DNA of 64,000 bases from DASVCN01 sp040905665 (GTDB lineage: Bacteria > Deinococcota > Deinococci > Deinococcales > Trueperaceae). Every line of letters starts with the position of its first letter. Positions within the stretch are counted from its first letter, which is position 1. Where the stretch lies: assembly GCA_040905665.1 (NCBI GenBank), contig JBBDRD010000031.1:37636-101635 (forward strand), in the 5' to 3' direction. Shown in pieces: positions 32,756-41,567 of this stretch. A model generated the notes under the pieces. The model saw only the letters and a list, made by a program, of their open reading frames with translations. It searched no databases and was not told where the DNA came from. Made by a program: the position numbers and the translations under genes.

Positions 32756-33595
32756 ATGTCGTCGCTTCTCGAACGTATGGATCGCCTGCAGATAGCGGAG
32801 AACAGCCTCGTGTTCCTGGGCCTCGGCCAGGTAGGCGTCGCCATCCGCGGCCCATGGGAGACCATCTACATCGACCCTTACCTCACTTACAACGACGGAA
32901 ACGGCGGTCGGCTCGACCGTCTCTTTCCGCCTCCGATCGACCCTCACGAGATAGCTAACGCCGCGGTCGTCCTCGTGACCCACGCACATATCGATCACTT
33001 CGATCCACAGACGCTGGCGCCCATCGCCGCTGCCTCGCCGCAGGCGCTGTTCGTCGGGCCGCACAGCTGCGACTTCATCGAAGCAGGTATTCCGGCCGAG
33101 AGAACCGTTGTGCCTCCGACACTCAAACCGCTAAGTATCGCTTCCGCGACGGTGACGCCCATTCCCTCCGCCCACACCGAGTTGGACAGGTCCGAGGAAG
33201 GCTATCCGTACTTCGGGTATGTGATCGAGTGGAACGGCGTCACCCTCTATCACGCGGGCGACACGGTGATTTACGACCAGCACCAGCCGAGCGCTACACC
33301 GGGACTGCTGGACACACTCGGAAACTGGTCGATCGACGTGATGTTCATTCCGATCAACGGTCGTGGCTACTTCAGAACCGCTCAGGGCCTAAAGGGGAAC
33401 ACCGATGCTCGAGAGGCAGCTGTTCTCGCCGAGACGCTAGACGTCAAGCTGGTGGTGCCCACGCATTACGACTTGTTGGCCGGCAACGGAGCAAACCCGG
33501 CTCATTTCGTCGATATAGTCTACCGGCTCAATCCGTCACGTCGTCACCACCTGCTGCGGCCAGGCGAACTCTTATGCTACGTAGGTGGAAACTGA
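32756..33595 (+). CDS. MBL-fold metallo-hydrolase (UlaG-like)
   Basis: 279 residues from the ATG at 32756, five bases after GGAAGG. The metallo-beta-lactamase motif THAHIDHFDPQ (HxHxDH) is present, with later metal ligands in YHAGDTV and PTHYD. The pattern LGLGQVGVAIRGPWETIYID followed by YLTYNDGNGG resembles L-ascorbate-6-phosphate lactonase UlaG and related hydrolases, but no sugar-transport genes are near, so the substrate is unknown. It is divergent from the lipoprotein gene with a 157-bp gap. Confidence 0.85.
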   Translation: MSSLLERMDRLQIAENSLVFLGLGQVGVAIRGPWETIYIDPYLTYNDGNGGRLDRLFPPPIDPHEIANAAVVLVTHAHIDHFDPQTLAPIAAASPQALFVGPHSCDFIEAGIPAERTVVPPTLKPLSIASATVTPIPSAHTELDRSEEGYPYFGYVIEWNGVTLYHAGDTVIYDQHQPSATPGLLDTLGNWSIDVMFIPINGRGYFRTAQGLKGNTDAREAAVLAETLDVKLVVPTHYDLLAGNGANPAHFVDIVYRLNPSRRHHLLRPGELLCYVGGN

Positions 33596-33633
33596 TTCGT
33601 ACGTTTCGCTTCGTAGCTCATTGAGGAGAGGTA

Positions 33634-33727
33634 GGGGCACCACGTCGAGCGACGGCTAGAACCCCGTTCTTAAAAGTCCGACGTGGTGCCCCGACCGACC
33701 CGACCCGGCGTGGTGCCCCGACCGACC
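33634..33727. repeat. 14-bp inverted repeat overlapping a 19-bp direct repeat
   Basis: GGGGCACCACGTCG (33634-33647) and CGACGTGGTGCCCC (33679-33692) are perfect inverted copies around a 31-base loop. In addition CGTGGTGCCCCGACCGACC occurs at 33682-33700 and 33709-33727 with a 27-bp period. The block fills the gap between the convergent MBL and CBS genes and touches the CBS stop codon. It could be a bidirectional terminator or a small mobile repeat; other genomic copies would decide. Confidence 0.6.
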
Positions 33728-34170
33728 TACGGCGCCCCGGTGATATACGTCTGCAACTGTTCTATGAGGTACTCCTGCTCGCGGATGATCGACTTTACTG
33801 CGTCGCCGATGGAGATCACTCCCACCAGCCGTGCCCCCTCGACGACAGGCAGGTGCCGCACACGCTTCTCGGTCATGAGGGTCAGGCACTCCTTCACCGT
33901 CATCGACGGAGCTACCGTTACGACTTCCCGCGTCATGATTTCGCTTACCGGAGTGTTCTTCGAACTCTTTCCCGCGAGGATTATCTTGCGCGCGTAGTCG
34001 CGTTCCGAGAAGATTCCGGAAATCTCGCCGTCACTGACCACGACGAGAGCGCCCACGTTCTTTTCGGCCATGAGGGCGAGGGCTTCGAAGACGTTGGCCT
34101 CTGGTGTCGTCGTCCACACCGTCGGCCCCTTCTGCTGCAGAACCTGTCCGGTCGTGCGGTTACCTTCCAT
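33727..34170 (-). CDS. Tandem CBS-domain protein
   Basis: 147 residues from the ATG at 34170, chosen for GGAG eight bases upstream. Two CBS motifs are visible (about 8-65: FEALALMAEKNVGALVVVSD, then ISGIFSERDYARKI; about 78-132: MTVKECLTLMTEKRVRHLPV, then LVGVISIGDAVKSII). Stand-alone CBS pairs bind AMP, ATP, NADH or S-adenosyl compounds and act as regulatory modules. It follows glgX by 35 bases in the same direction, so it may sense adenylate state for the trehalose operon; that link is inferred. Confidence 0.88.
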   Translation of the reverse strand: MEGNRTTGQVLQQKGPTVWTTTPEANVFEALALMAEKNVGALVVVSDGEISGIFSERDYARKIILAGKSSKNTPVSEIMTREVVTVAPSMTVKECLTLMTEKRVRHLPVVEGARLVGVISIGDAVKSIIREQEYLIEQLQTYITGAP

Positions 34171-34205
34171 GGTTCTCCATACTACTCGGCCAGTGTGGCG
34201 GGAAG

Positions 34206-36347
34206 TCAATCGCTACTCGGCGCCGACTCGACTTGACAGAGGAGCGCGAGCGTTCGCGGTTGGAGACGATACTCCTCGCCTGCTTCCACCACGCGCTCTT
34301 TGGAGTGCGGGCTGTTGGTGTCGACGAGCACCTGCCAATCTTTCGCCTCGGAGTTGGACGGCAGCGTGAAGTGCTGATCGTTCGAATCGCCATTGATGAG
34401 CAGCAACAGCACGTCGTCCTCAATGCGCCGGCCTCGCTCGTCCGTTTCCGCGATGGCGCTACCGTTGAGCATCATCCCCATGGTGCGTATCCAGCCCAGC
34501 TCCCAGGTCTCATCGCTCATGGGGGAGCCGTCGGGTTGTACGAAGTCGATGTCGTCTAGTTCCGACTCGTGCAGCCGACTGCCCTGGAAGAACTTGCGCC
34601 TGCGCAAGACAGGGTGTTCGATGCGAAGCCGTATGAGCCGTCGGGTAAACTCGAGCAACTCCTCGTCACGCTTCGAAAAGTCCCAGCGGAACCAGGAGAT
34701 CTCGTTGTCCTGACAGTAGGCGTTGTTGTTGCCACCCTGGGTCCTGCCATGCTCATCCCCACCCGAGATCATCGGTACTCCTTGGGACAGCAGGAGAGTA
34801 GCAATCAGGTTGCGCTTTTGCCTCTCCCGCAACTCCAGCACCTCGGGATCGTCGGTTTCCCCCTCGGCGCCGCAGTTCCAGGAGAGATTGCGGTCCTCGC
34901 CGTCGCGGTTACCCTCGCCGTTCGCTTCGTTGTGCTTCTGGTCGTACGACACCAGATCGTTGAGGGTGAAGCCGTCGTGGGCGGTAATGAAGTTGATGGA
35001 GGAGTACGGCCTTCGGCCGGTGTCCTCGTAGAGGTCCGAGGACCCGGAGAGCCGGTATGCCAACTCCGCGACGCCAACGTCGTCGCCCCGCCAGAACGCG
35101 CGCACCGCATCGCGGTAGCGGCCGTTCCACTCGGCCCAGCCGGGCGGGAAGTTCCCGACCTGATAGCCGCCCGGTCCCACGTCCCACGGTTCGGCGATAA
35201 GCTTTGCCCTGGTGACTATCGGATCCTGCCCGATAGTGTCGAAGAAGGTCGAGAGGCGGTTAACATCGTGCAGTTCCCGGGCGAGTGCGGCGGCCAGGTC
35301 GAAGCGGAAACCGTCGATGTGCATCTCGGTCACCCAGTAGCGCAGGCTGTCCATGACCAGCTGCAGTACCCGGGGTTTCCCCAGGTTGAGAGTGTTGCCG
35401 GTGCCGGTGTAATCCATGTAGTGGCGGGGCTGATCATCCACCAGGCGGTAGTACATGGAGTTGTCGATGCCTCTGAAGGAGAGCGTCGGTCCAAGCTCGC
35501 TGCCTTCGGCGGTGTGGTTGTAGACCACGTCGAGGATCACCTCGATGTCGCTTTCGTGGAAACGCTTGACCATCTCCTTGAATTCGCGCACCTGCTCTCC
35601 GCGTGTCCCAGAGGAGCTGTAGCGCGAGTCGGGAGCGAAGAAGCAGATCGTGTTGTAACCCCAGTAGTTGCGTAGGCCGCGGTCCTCGAGCACCTTGTCG
35701 CTCACGAACTGATGTACGGGGAGGAGCTCCACTGCCGTTATCCCCAACTCCTTGAGGTAAGCGATCACCGGTGGACTGGCCATCGCCGAGTAGCTTCCGC
35801 GAAGCTCCTCGGGAACGTCGGGGTGGCGCATCGTCATTCCACGTACGTGCGCTTCGTAGATGACCGTACGGTGGAGCGGTATGCCAGGTCGCTTGTCGCC
35901 GCCCCAGTCGAACGATTCATCAACAACTACGCACTTTGGGATGTACTCCTGATTGTCGCGCTCGTCGAAGCTCAGGTCCTTGCGCTTGTCGCCCAGCCGG
36001 TAGCCAAAGTTGGCATCGTTCCAGGTGACGGTCCCGTCGATCGCCCTGGCGTACGGATCGAGAAGCAGCTTGTTGCGATTGAACCGCAAGCCCTGCTCCG
36101 GCTCGTAGGGACCGTCCACCCGGTAGCCATACAGCTGGCCCGGCCCTACTCCGGGCAGATAGGCGTGCCACACGAAGTCTGTGCGCTCTATCAGAGGCAC
36201 GCGCCTGATCTCCTGAGTTGGATCGTCGGCGGCGAAGAGGCAGAGCTCCACGCCTGTCGCCTCTTCCGAAGCGAGCGCAAAGTTCGTTCCTTCGCCATCC
36301 CAGTTCGCGCCAAGTGGAAACGGCTTGCCCGGCCATGCCTCGGTCAT
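34206..36347 (-). CDS. glgX: Glycogen debranching enzyme, isoamylase type (TreX/GlgX)
   Basis: 713 residues from the ATG at 36347, which overlaps the treY stop (ATGA) and has AAGGGG upstream. A CBM48 domain (FPLGANWDGEGTNFALAS) precedes a GH13 barrel with DVVYNHTAEG, GFRFDLAAAL (nucleophile Asp), KLIAEPWDVG (acid Glu) and TAHDGFTLNDL. It hydrolyses alpha-1,6 branches of glycogen or maltodextrin. In the operon it supplies linear maltodextrins to TreY and TreZ. Family length is normal. Confidence 0.95.
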   Translation of the reverse strand: MTEAWPGKPFPLGANWDGEGTNFALASEEATGVELCLFAADDPTQEIRRVPLIERTDFVWHAYLPGVGPGQLYGYRVDGPYEPEQGLRFNRNKLLLDPYARAIDGTVTWNDANFGYRLGDKRKDLSFDERDNQEYIPKCVVVDESFDWGGDKRPGIPLHRTVIYEAHVRGMTMRHPDVPEELRGSYSAMASPPVIAYLKELGITAVELLPVHQFVSDKVLEDRGLRNYWGYNTICFFAPDSRYSSSGTRGEQVREFKEMVKRFHESDIEVILDVVYNHTAEGSELGPTLSFRGIDNSMYYRLVDDQPRHYMDYTGTGNTLNLGKPRVLQLVMDSLRYWVTEMHIDGFRFDLAAALARELHDVNRLSTFFDTIGQDPIVTRAKLIAEPWDVGPGGYQVGNFPPGWAEWNGRYRDAVRAFWRGDDVGVAELAYRLSGSSDLYEDTGRRPYSSINFITAHDGFTLNDLVSYDQKHNEANGEGNRDGEDRNLSWNCGAEGETDDPEVLELRERQKRNLIATLLLSQGVPMISGGDEHGRTQGGNNNAYCQDNEISWFRWDFSKRDEELLEFTRRLIRLRIEHPVLRRRKFFQGSRLHESELDDIDFVQPDGSPMSDETWELGWIRTMGMMLNGSAIAETDERGRRIEDDVLLLLINGDSNDQHFTLPSNSEAKDWQVLVDTNSPHSKERVVEAGEEYRLQPRTLALLCQVESAPSSD

Positions 36348-39058
36348 GTTGATCCCCTTGAGCTCTCGATGTTTTCGGTCTGCGCTTCCTTGCGGCGGTA
36401 GAGCACCGCTGGCAGGAACGGCAGGGAGTCGATCGCCACAGTTTCGTCGATCTCGACGCTCGTAAGCGTTAGTAGCTCCTGCCAGCCGGCACCGCTGAGG
36501 TCCTCCGGTATGGGCAACTGCTTGTTCCGCCAACCACCCGAGCGCTCGAGCACCGCCAGGTAGCGTGGCACGATCACCAGGAGCTGCTCCTGGTCGCTCT
36601 CCCGCGAATAGGCGATCAGGTGGGTCGGTGCGCCCTCGTCCGAGTCCGGATCATCGGTGTCGATCGCACGGTAGCTGCCTCCGAGAAGCTCGGGATGTTC
36701 GCGCCTGAAGCAGAGGAGCCGGTGAAGCAGCAGCATCTTGAGGCGTGGATCGCACGATTCTCGCCATTGCGCCAGCTCCTTCGCCCAACTGTCCTTAGCG
36801 CTGGATACTTGGGTAAGGGTTGTGCTCCTCTGGCCAAAATCGACCGGTTGGCGATTGTCGGGATCGACCAGCGACAGGTCGAGTAACTCGCTTCCCTGGT
36901 AGATATCCGGCACGCCCGGGGTAGTGAGCTTGAGTACCTGTTGGGACAGGCTATTGAAGTAACCGTAGCGGGCAACGTCGCCGGCCAGCGGGGCCACGAT
37001 TGCCGCGACTTCCTCGTCATGAACAATGGCATGCGCGAACTCCGCCACTGCCCCCTCGTAGCCCTCATTCGGGTCTATCCAGGAGCTGTCCTCTTTCGCT
37101 TCACGGATCGCTTTTTGCATATACGCCTGAAGGCGTGGCGCCAGCGTCTTGGGCTGCTCGCCTTCCCACAGCGCCAGCAGATGCTGAAACAGCAGATAGG
37201 CGTCGCGTTGCGAGATCCGGGGCGCGCCTAGCCTGTTGCTTTCACGCCAGTAGCGTTGGGCGCGCTCATCGAGTCGCTCTGCGGTCCCCTGCCACTCCTC
37301 GGCCAGCTCACTTAGAACCGCCAGACGCATGCGGGTGTCCTCGCCGCGCTTGTGGTCGTGTGTTGCGGTGGCGAGAAGATTCTCGGGATAACGATGTTCG
37401 CGGAAGTGTGCACGGGAATGGAACGCCTGCAACTCCACCGTGAAGTGATCGGGTTCGCCGCCAACCTCGTTCAGGGCGGCCAGCGGTACGTATCGATAGA
37501 AGGCGGTATCCTCCACACCCTTCGCCGCCACCGGCGCCGTGTACTGCTGGAAGCGCCCCACGAATGCCTGGCGAGTGGGTTCGAGCGCCACGGGGAATGT
37601 TTCGCTCAGGCACCTAAAGATAAAGTCGTGGACCGAGGTTTCGGTGTTCTGAGCGAGCCGCTTGCCCTCGGAGACGGCGTGCCGCAGAACCTCCTCGGCA
37701 TCCTCCCGCTCGAACGGAAGATAGGTGCGGTAGCGTTCGAAGGCGGCGATGATATCTGCCAGAGCGTCCCTTAGGGCAGTCGAGGTGAAGTCGCGAGTGT
37801 GGTAGTCGGCTTCGGAAATCCTGTAGAGCATGTTCGTAAGACGGGTTAGCTCGCCAGCCAGACTCGTTTCCATCACCAGCCGCTTGCAGCGCACCACCTC
37901 GTCCCGGTACGGAACCACCGTCTCGAGAAGGCGCCGGTACGTTTGACGTAGCACGCTCTCCCCGCCGGGATAGACGAGCAACCGCACGACATCGTTCATG
38001 AACTCGTAGCCGGTCGTGCCGGAAACCGGCCACTCTTCGGGCAGAACCTCACCGGGGGCGAGGATTTTCTCGACCCAAACGTGCTTGGCGCCCAGCGCGG
38101 CGAGTGATTCCAGGTACGAATGCGGATCGACCAGGCCGTCGACGTGGTCCACCCGAACGCCGTCGACCCCATCCTCCAGCAGCAGCTCTCCCAGCAACCG
38201 GTGTGCCTCCCAGAACACCACCTGCTCCTCCATGCGCAGCGCCACGAGCCCATTGACGTCGAAGAAGCGGCGGTAGTTGATCTCGTCTCCCGCTGTCTTC
38301 CAGTAGGCGAGCCGCCAGTACTGACGCTCCAGTAGCCCGTGCAACCGCTCCCCACTAAAGTGAGCGAGTGCCGGCTCCAGCGCGACTCCGGCGAGGTCTT
38401 GGCCCAGTCGGCCCTTGAGCGCCTCGGCCTTCTCCCGCTCGGACATTGCCAGATCGGCATAGAGTCCCTGCAACTCGAGCAGGTCGAAATACCCCGGTTG
38501 TCGTTCGAGGTCGGGCAGCAGGGCGGCGAGGATCTCGCCGTAACTGGCGGGGGAGAGGCGGAAGCGGTTGTCGTAGTAGCGGGCGTAGAAGCAGCCCTCG
38601 TCGTAGTCGAGGACGATCTCGCCCTCATCGAGCGCCTCCCCGTACGGGCGCCCGAGGAAGGGCAGCAGCAGCTTGCCGCGCAGCTCCTCCTTGGGCGGAT
38701 TCCAATCGATATCGAAGGTTCGGGCGTTAGGCGACTGCGGGCCGTAAGCCAACAGATCCTGCCAGGCCTCGTTGTGCGAACCTACACCAGCGTGATTCGG
38801 CACGATATCCAGCAGCAATCCGAGTCCTTCCCTCAGCGCCGCCTCGCGTAGCGCTTCAAAACCTTCACGGCCACCAAACTCGTCCCGCACCATATTGTGG
38901 TCGGTCACGTCGTAGCCGTGGGTCGATCCAAGGGCTGCCTGGGTAATCGGCGAAAGATAAAGATGGCTCACTCCCAGGCGACGGAAGTAGGCGAGCTGCT
39001 CGCGCACCTCTCCGAATCCGAATTCGGGCGTGAGCTGGAGCCGGTAGGTAGCGATCAC
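36344..39058 (-). CDS. treY: Maltooligosyl trehalose synthase
   Basis: 904 residues from the GTG at 39058: GGAGG lies five bases upstream, and the product then begins with IATYRLQLTPEFGFGEV, exactly where the family starts. The GH13 elements YLSPITQAALGSTHGYDVTD, DIVPNHAGVG, GVRVDHVDGL (Asp nucleophile) and VWVEKILAPGE (acid Glu) are present. The enzyme turns the reducing end of a maltodextrin into an alpha,alpha-1,1 linkage; TreZ then releases trehalose. It lies between treZ and glgX. Confidence 0.95.
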   Translation of the reverse strand: MIATYRLQLTPEFGFGEVREQLAYFRRLGVSHLYLSPITQAALGSTHGYDVTDHNMVRDEFGGREGFEALREAALREGLGLLLDIVPNHAGVGSHNEAWQDLLAYGPQSPNARTFDIDWNPPKEELRGKLLLPFLGRPYGEALDEGEIVLDYDEGCFYARYYDNRFRLSPASYGEILAALLPDLERQPGYFDLLELQGLYADLAMSEREKAEALKGRLGQDLAGVALEPALAHFSGERLHGLLERQYWRLAYWKTAGDEINYRRFFDVNGLVALRMEEQVVFWEAHRLLGELLLEDGVDGVRVDHVDGLVDPHSYLESLAALGAKHVWVEKILAPGEVLPEEWPVSGTTGYEFMNDVVRLLVYPGGESVLRQTYRRLLETVVPYRDEVVRCKRLVMETSLAGELTRLTNMLYRISEADYHTRDFTSTALRDALADIIAAFERYRTYLPFEREDAEEVLRHAVSEGKRLAQNTETSVHDFIFRCLSETFPVALEPTRQAFVGRFQQYTAPVAAKGVEDTAFYRYVPLAALNEVGGEPDHFTVELQAFHSRAHFREHRYPENLLATATHDHKRGEDTRMRLAVLSELAEEWQGTAERLDERAQRYWRESNRLGAPRISQRDAYLLFQHLLALWEGEQPKTLAPRLQAYMQKAIREAKEDSSWIDPNEGYEGAVAEFAHAIVHDEEVAAIVAPLAGDVARYGYFNSLSQQVLKLTTPGVPDIYQGSELLDLSLVDPDNRQPVDFGQRSTTLTQVSSAKDSWAKELAQWRESCDPRLKMLLLHRLLCFRREHPELLGGSYRAIDTDDPDSDEGAPTHLIAYSRESDQEQLLVIVPRYLAVLERSGGWRNKQLPIPEDLSGAGWQELLTLTSVEIDETVAIDSLPFLPAVLYRRKEAQTENIESSRGST

Positions 39059-39107
39059 CGGGTCCTCCGGACTCGGAAGCGATTTGGGAGCGTCCTTCGT
39101 TGGCGGT

Positions 39108-40889
39108 TCACTCGTCCAACTCCAGCAGCAGGGCCGCCGCTCGTCCAAAGCTTACTGTCGCCGTATCGACGACCGGAGGCAACGGATCGGCTGCGTAGGA
39201 TCGATCCTCGCTGCTCCAAATCGCCTTGACGCCGGACGGAACGGACAGTTGGGCGTCGCCTTCGAATGCGATCAGCATCAGGTGATTGCCGCGGCGTAGC
39301 GAGAGTCCGGCCGCCTGGACCTCTTGCACCTCAGCCTTGCCCGAAAGCGAGCGCCGCAACGCCAACAGGTCGCGGTACATTCTCAGGATAGCGGCATGAT
39401 GTTCGCCCTCCAGCTCATCCCAGTCGAGCACGCTTCGCCGGAATGCCTCGGGGTCTTGCGGATCGAGAACCTCGTCCCCGAAGTCGAAGTCCTCGAACTC
39501 CTTGCGTCGTCCCTCGCTCACGGCCTCTGCGAGCTCACCCTGATGGTCGGTGAAAAAGAGGAACGGCGACCCCGCAGCCCATTCCTGCCCCATGAAGAGC
39601 ATTGGAATCTGCGGAGCGAAGAGGAGCAGCGCCGATGCCGCGCGATAAGCGGCGACGGGGATCTGGTGATGTAATCGGGCACCGTCGGGCTGATTGCCGA
39701 TCTGGTCATGATTCTGTATGCAATACACGAAGCGGCAGACGGGAAGGTCACCCGCCCCGGTTCCGCGCGGACCTCCATCGTGTTTTGAGTGGTGACCGCT
39801 GTAGAACCAGTTGCCGCACAACGTGCGGGCGATCTGTGCGCTGCTGCCGCTAAAGTCCTTGAAGTAACCTCGGTCATCACCTGCGAACCGCACCCTTAGC
39901 TGATGATGGAAGTCGTCGGCCCAGACCGCGCCCAAACCGAAACCCCCCTGTTCGAGTGGAAGCACCATGTTGCGCAGGTTCCGAGGGTCCTCGGCAATCA
40001 GTAGACGCGGGGGGCCCTCAAGCTCGGCGACCGCGGCGGAGAGTTCGGCCAGCAGGTGCGAGGGCCCTTCGTCGACAATGGCGAAGGTGGCGTCGAGTCT
40101 GAGCCCGTCGAACTGGTACTCCTTCAGCCACATCAGTGCGTTCTCGAGACAGAAGCGCCGCACTCCATGTGAGTGAGGACCGTCGAAGTCGAGAGCCTGG
40201 CCCCAGGGGGTGTGATGACGTGAGGTGAGGGTATAGGGGCTGAACGCCGGTAGGTAGGCGCCGTCGGGACCAAAGTGGTTGTAGACGACATCGTGAATCA
40301 CACTTAGTCCTAGTCGGTGCGCCTCGTCTACCAGGCAACGCAGCTCATCTGGGGTGCCGTAGGCGTTGGAGGGCGCAAAGAACGAGGCGGGATCGTAACC
40401 CCAGTTCCAGCGACCGGGACACTGGGCTACCGGCATCAGTTCGATGGTGTTCACTCCCAACTCCGCCAGATAGGGGAGCTTGCGGCAGGCGCCCTCGAAG
40501 CCACCTTGGGGGGAGAACGTTCCCAGATGAAGCTCGTAAATAATCGCCTCGTTCCAGTTAGCCGAAGCGGACCGAGTACTGCGCCACCGGTACTTCGTCG
40601 GGTCGACTACCTGCGAGGGCCCGTGTGCGCCTTCGGGCTGATGACGCGAGGCGGGGTCGGGGAAAATTGACGCGCCGTCGAGGCGGTAGCGGTATCTGGC
40701 GCCGGCGGCAAGCCGGTGGACCGTTGCCGCGAAGTAGCCGCCCGGTTCCCTCTGCATGCTTAGAACCCGCTCGGGATCTTCGAGCAGCAACTCGGCACCT
40801 TTGCTGGCAGGCGCCCAGACCCTAAAAGTCACACCTCCGGGCGATGGTAGAGCACCAAGTGACGGCTCCAGTTCGCTCAATCCCCCCAT
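39108..40889 (-). CDS. treZ: Maltooligosyl trehalose trehalohydrolase
   Basis: 593 residues from the ATG at 40889 (GAGGGGGA upstream); an in-frame GTG at 40922 would add a low-complexity Gly-Val stretch and is less likely. An N-terminal E-set domain (VTFRVWAPASKGAELLLED) and a GH13 barrel follow: HLGTFSPQGGFEG, VVYNHFGPDG, GLRLDATFAI, LIAEDPRN and QNHDQIGNQP. It releases trehalose from maltooligosyl trehalose. The operon treZ-treY-glgX makes an osmolyte and desiccation protectant from glycogen. Confidence 0.95.
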   Translation of the reverse strand: MGGLSELEPSLGALPSPGGVTFRVWAPASKGAELLLEDPERVLSMQREPGGYFAATVHRLAAGARYRYRLDGASIFPDPASRHQPEGAHGPSQVVDPTKYRWRSTRSASANWNEAIIYELHLGTFSPQGGFEGACRKLPYLAELGVNTIELMPVAQCPGRWNWGYDPASFFAPSNAYGTPDELRCLVDEAHRLGLSVIHDVVYNHFGPDGAYLPAFSPYTLTSRHHTPWGQALDFDGPHSHGVRRFCLENALMWLKEYQFDGLRLDATFAIVDEGPSHLLAELSAAVAELEGPPRLLIAEDPRNLRNMVLPLEQGGFGLGAVWADDFHHQLRVRFAGDDRGYFKDFSGSSAQIARTLCGNWFYSGHHSKHDGGPRGTGAGDLPVCRFVYCIQNHDQIGNQPDGARLHHQIPVAAYRAASALLLFAPQIPMLFMGQEWAAGSPFLFFTDHQGELAEAVSEGRRKEFEDFDFGDEVLDPQDPEAFRRSVLDWDELEGEHHAAILRMYRDLLALRRSLSGKAEVQEVQAAGLSLRRGNHLMLIAFEGDAQLSVPSGVKAIWSSEDRSYAADPLPPVVDTATVSFGRAAALLLELDE

Positions 40890-40989
40890 GCCATCCCCCT
40901 CGCCCACACCGACACCAACCATCCGAAACGCCTGCTCAGCTACACGGCGGAAAGCGAGCTGCGGGCTAGCGCTCCCGCCGCCGAACGGC

Positions 40990-41286
40990 TCAGTGCTCCG
41001 GAGGGGCCTCCTGCAACTTGAGCGCGGCGGGATGCTCTTCGTTGGACCATTCGAGGATTATTACTTCGTGGGATTCCTCGAGGGGGTCGCCCTCGTCACT
41101 CCCATGAACCGGTCCCCGAAACGTGATTCGCTCGCGCGCCATGTACAACCGGTGGAGCGCGTCGTACGCCTGCTCGGGATCGTCCGGCTGCCACAAGCCC
41201 TCGAGGAGAAGCTCGCCGTCCTCGCCACGTTCCCAGTTGAGCGCGCCGCTGCCGGTGAAGTCGGCAAGTTGCGCCCGACCTCTCAT
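40990..41286 (-). CDS. Small acidic protein of unknown function upstream of treZ
   Basis: 98 residues from the ATG at 41286, five bases after AGGAGGG; an upstream ATG at 41310 has no good site. It is acidic and seems to form an alpha/beta domain (ALNWERGEDGELLLEGLWQP, then DDPEQAYDALHRLYMARERI, then EVIILEWSNEEH). It has no membrane segment or cysteine. I do not recognise it. It lies 100 bases before treZ in the same direction and may be part of the operon. Confidence 0.65.
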   Translation of the reverse strand: MRGRAQLADFTGSGALNWERGEDGELLLEGLWQPDDPEQAYDALHRLYMARERITFRGPVHGSDEGDPLEESHEVIILEWSNEEHPAALKLQEAPPEH

Positions 41287-41381
41287 CGTGCCCTCCTGCT
41301 GCGTACTCATGACTGTCCATCTTGGCAGAAGAAGGTCCAAACGAATGTGTTATCCGGGCTGATTGCCGCGTTGGTCGTGAC

Positions 41382-41567
41382 TCAAGTGCCCTCGTCGGGT
41401 CTAAGACGGCGGGCGTAGACGCCGCCTACCAACACGCCCAAAAGGAAGGAGCCGGCGTAAGAGAGAAACGCTCCGAGCTCCGGAAACGCGAACCGCAGCG
41501 GGATGCCAACGACGGCGAGAAACGCCAGGCCCACTCCAATCGCATAGCCTGCGACCGGGCTGCTCAT
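41382..41567 (-). CDS. Small two-helix membrane protein overlapping glmM
   Basis: 61 residues. The ATG at 41567 overlaps the glmM stop (ATGA), so it is probably translated by coupling. Two hydrophobic helices (YAIGVGLAFLAVVGIPLRFA and AFLSYAGSFLLGVLVGGVYA) are joined by a short loop and followed by a charged tail RRLRPDEGT. No catalytic residues are visible. Position next to a cell-wall precursor gene suggests an envelope role, but only by association. Confidence 0.65.
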   Translation of the reverse strand: MSSPVAGYAIGVGLAFLAVVGIPLRFAFPELGAFLSYAGSFLLGVLVGGVYARRLRPDEGT

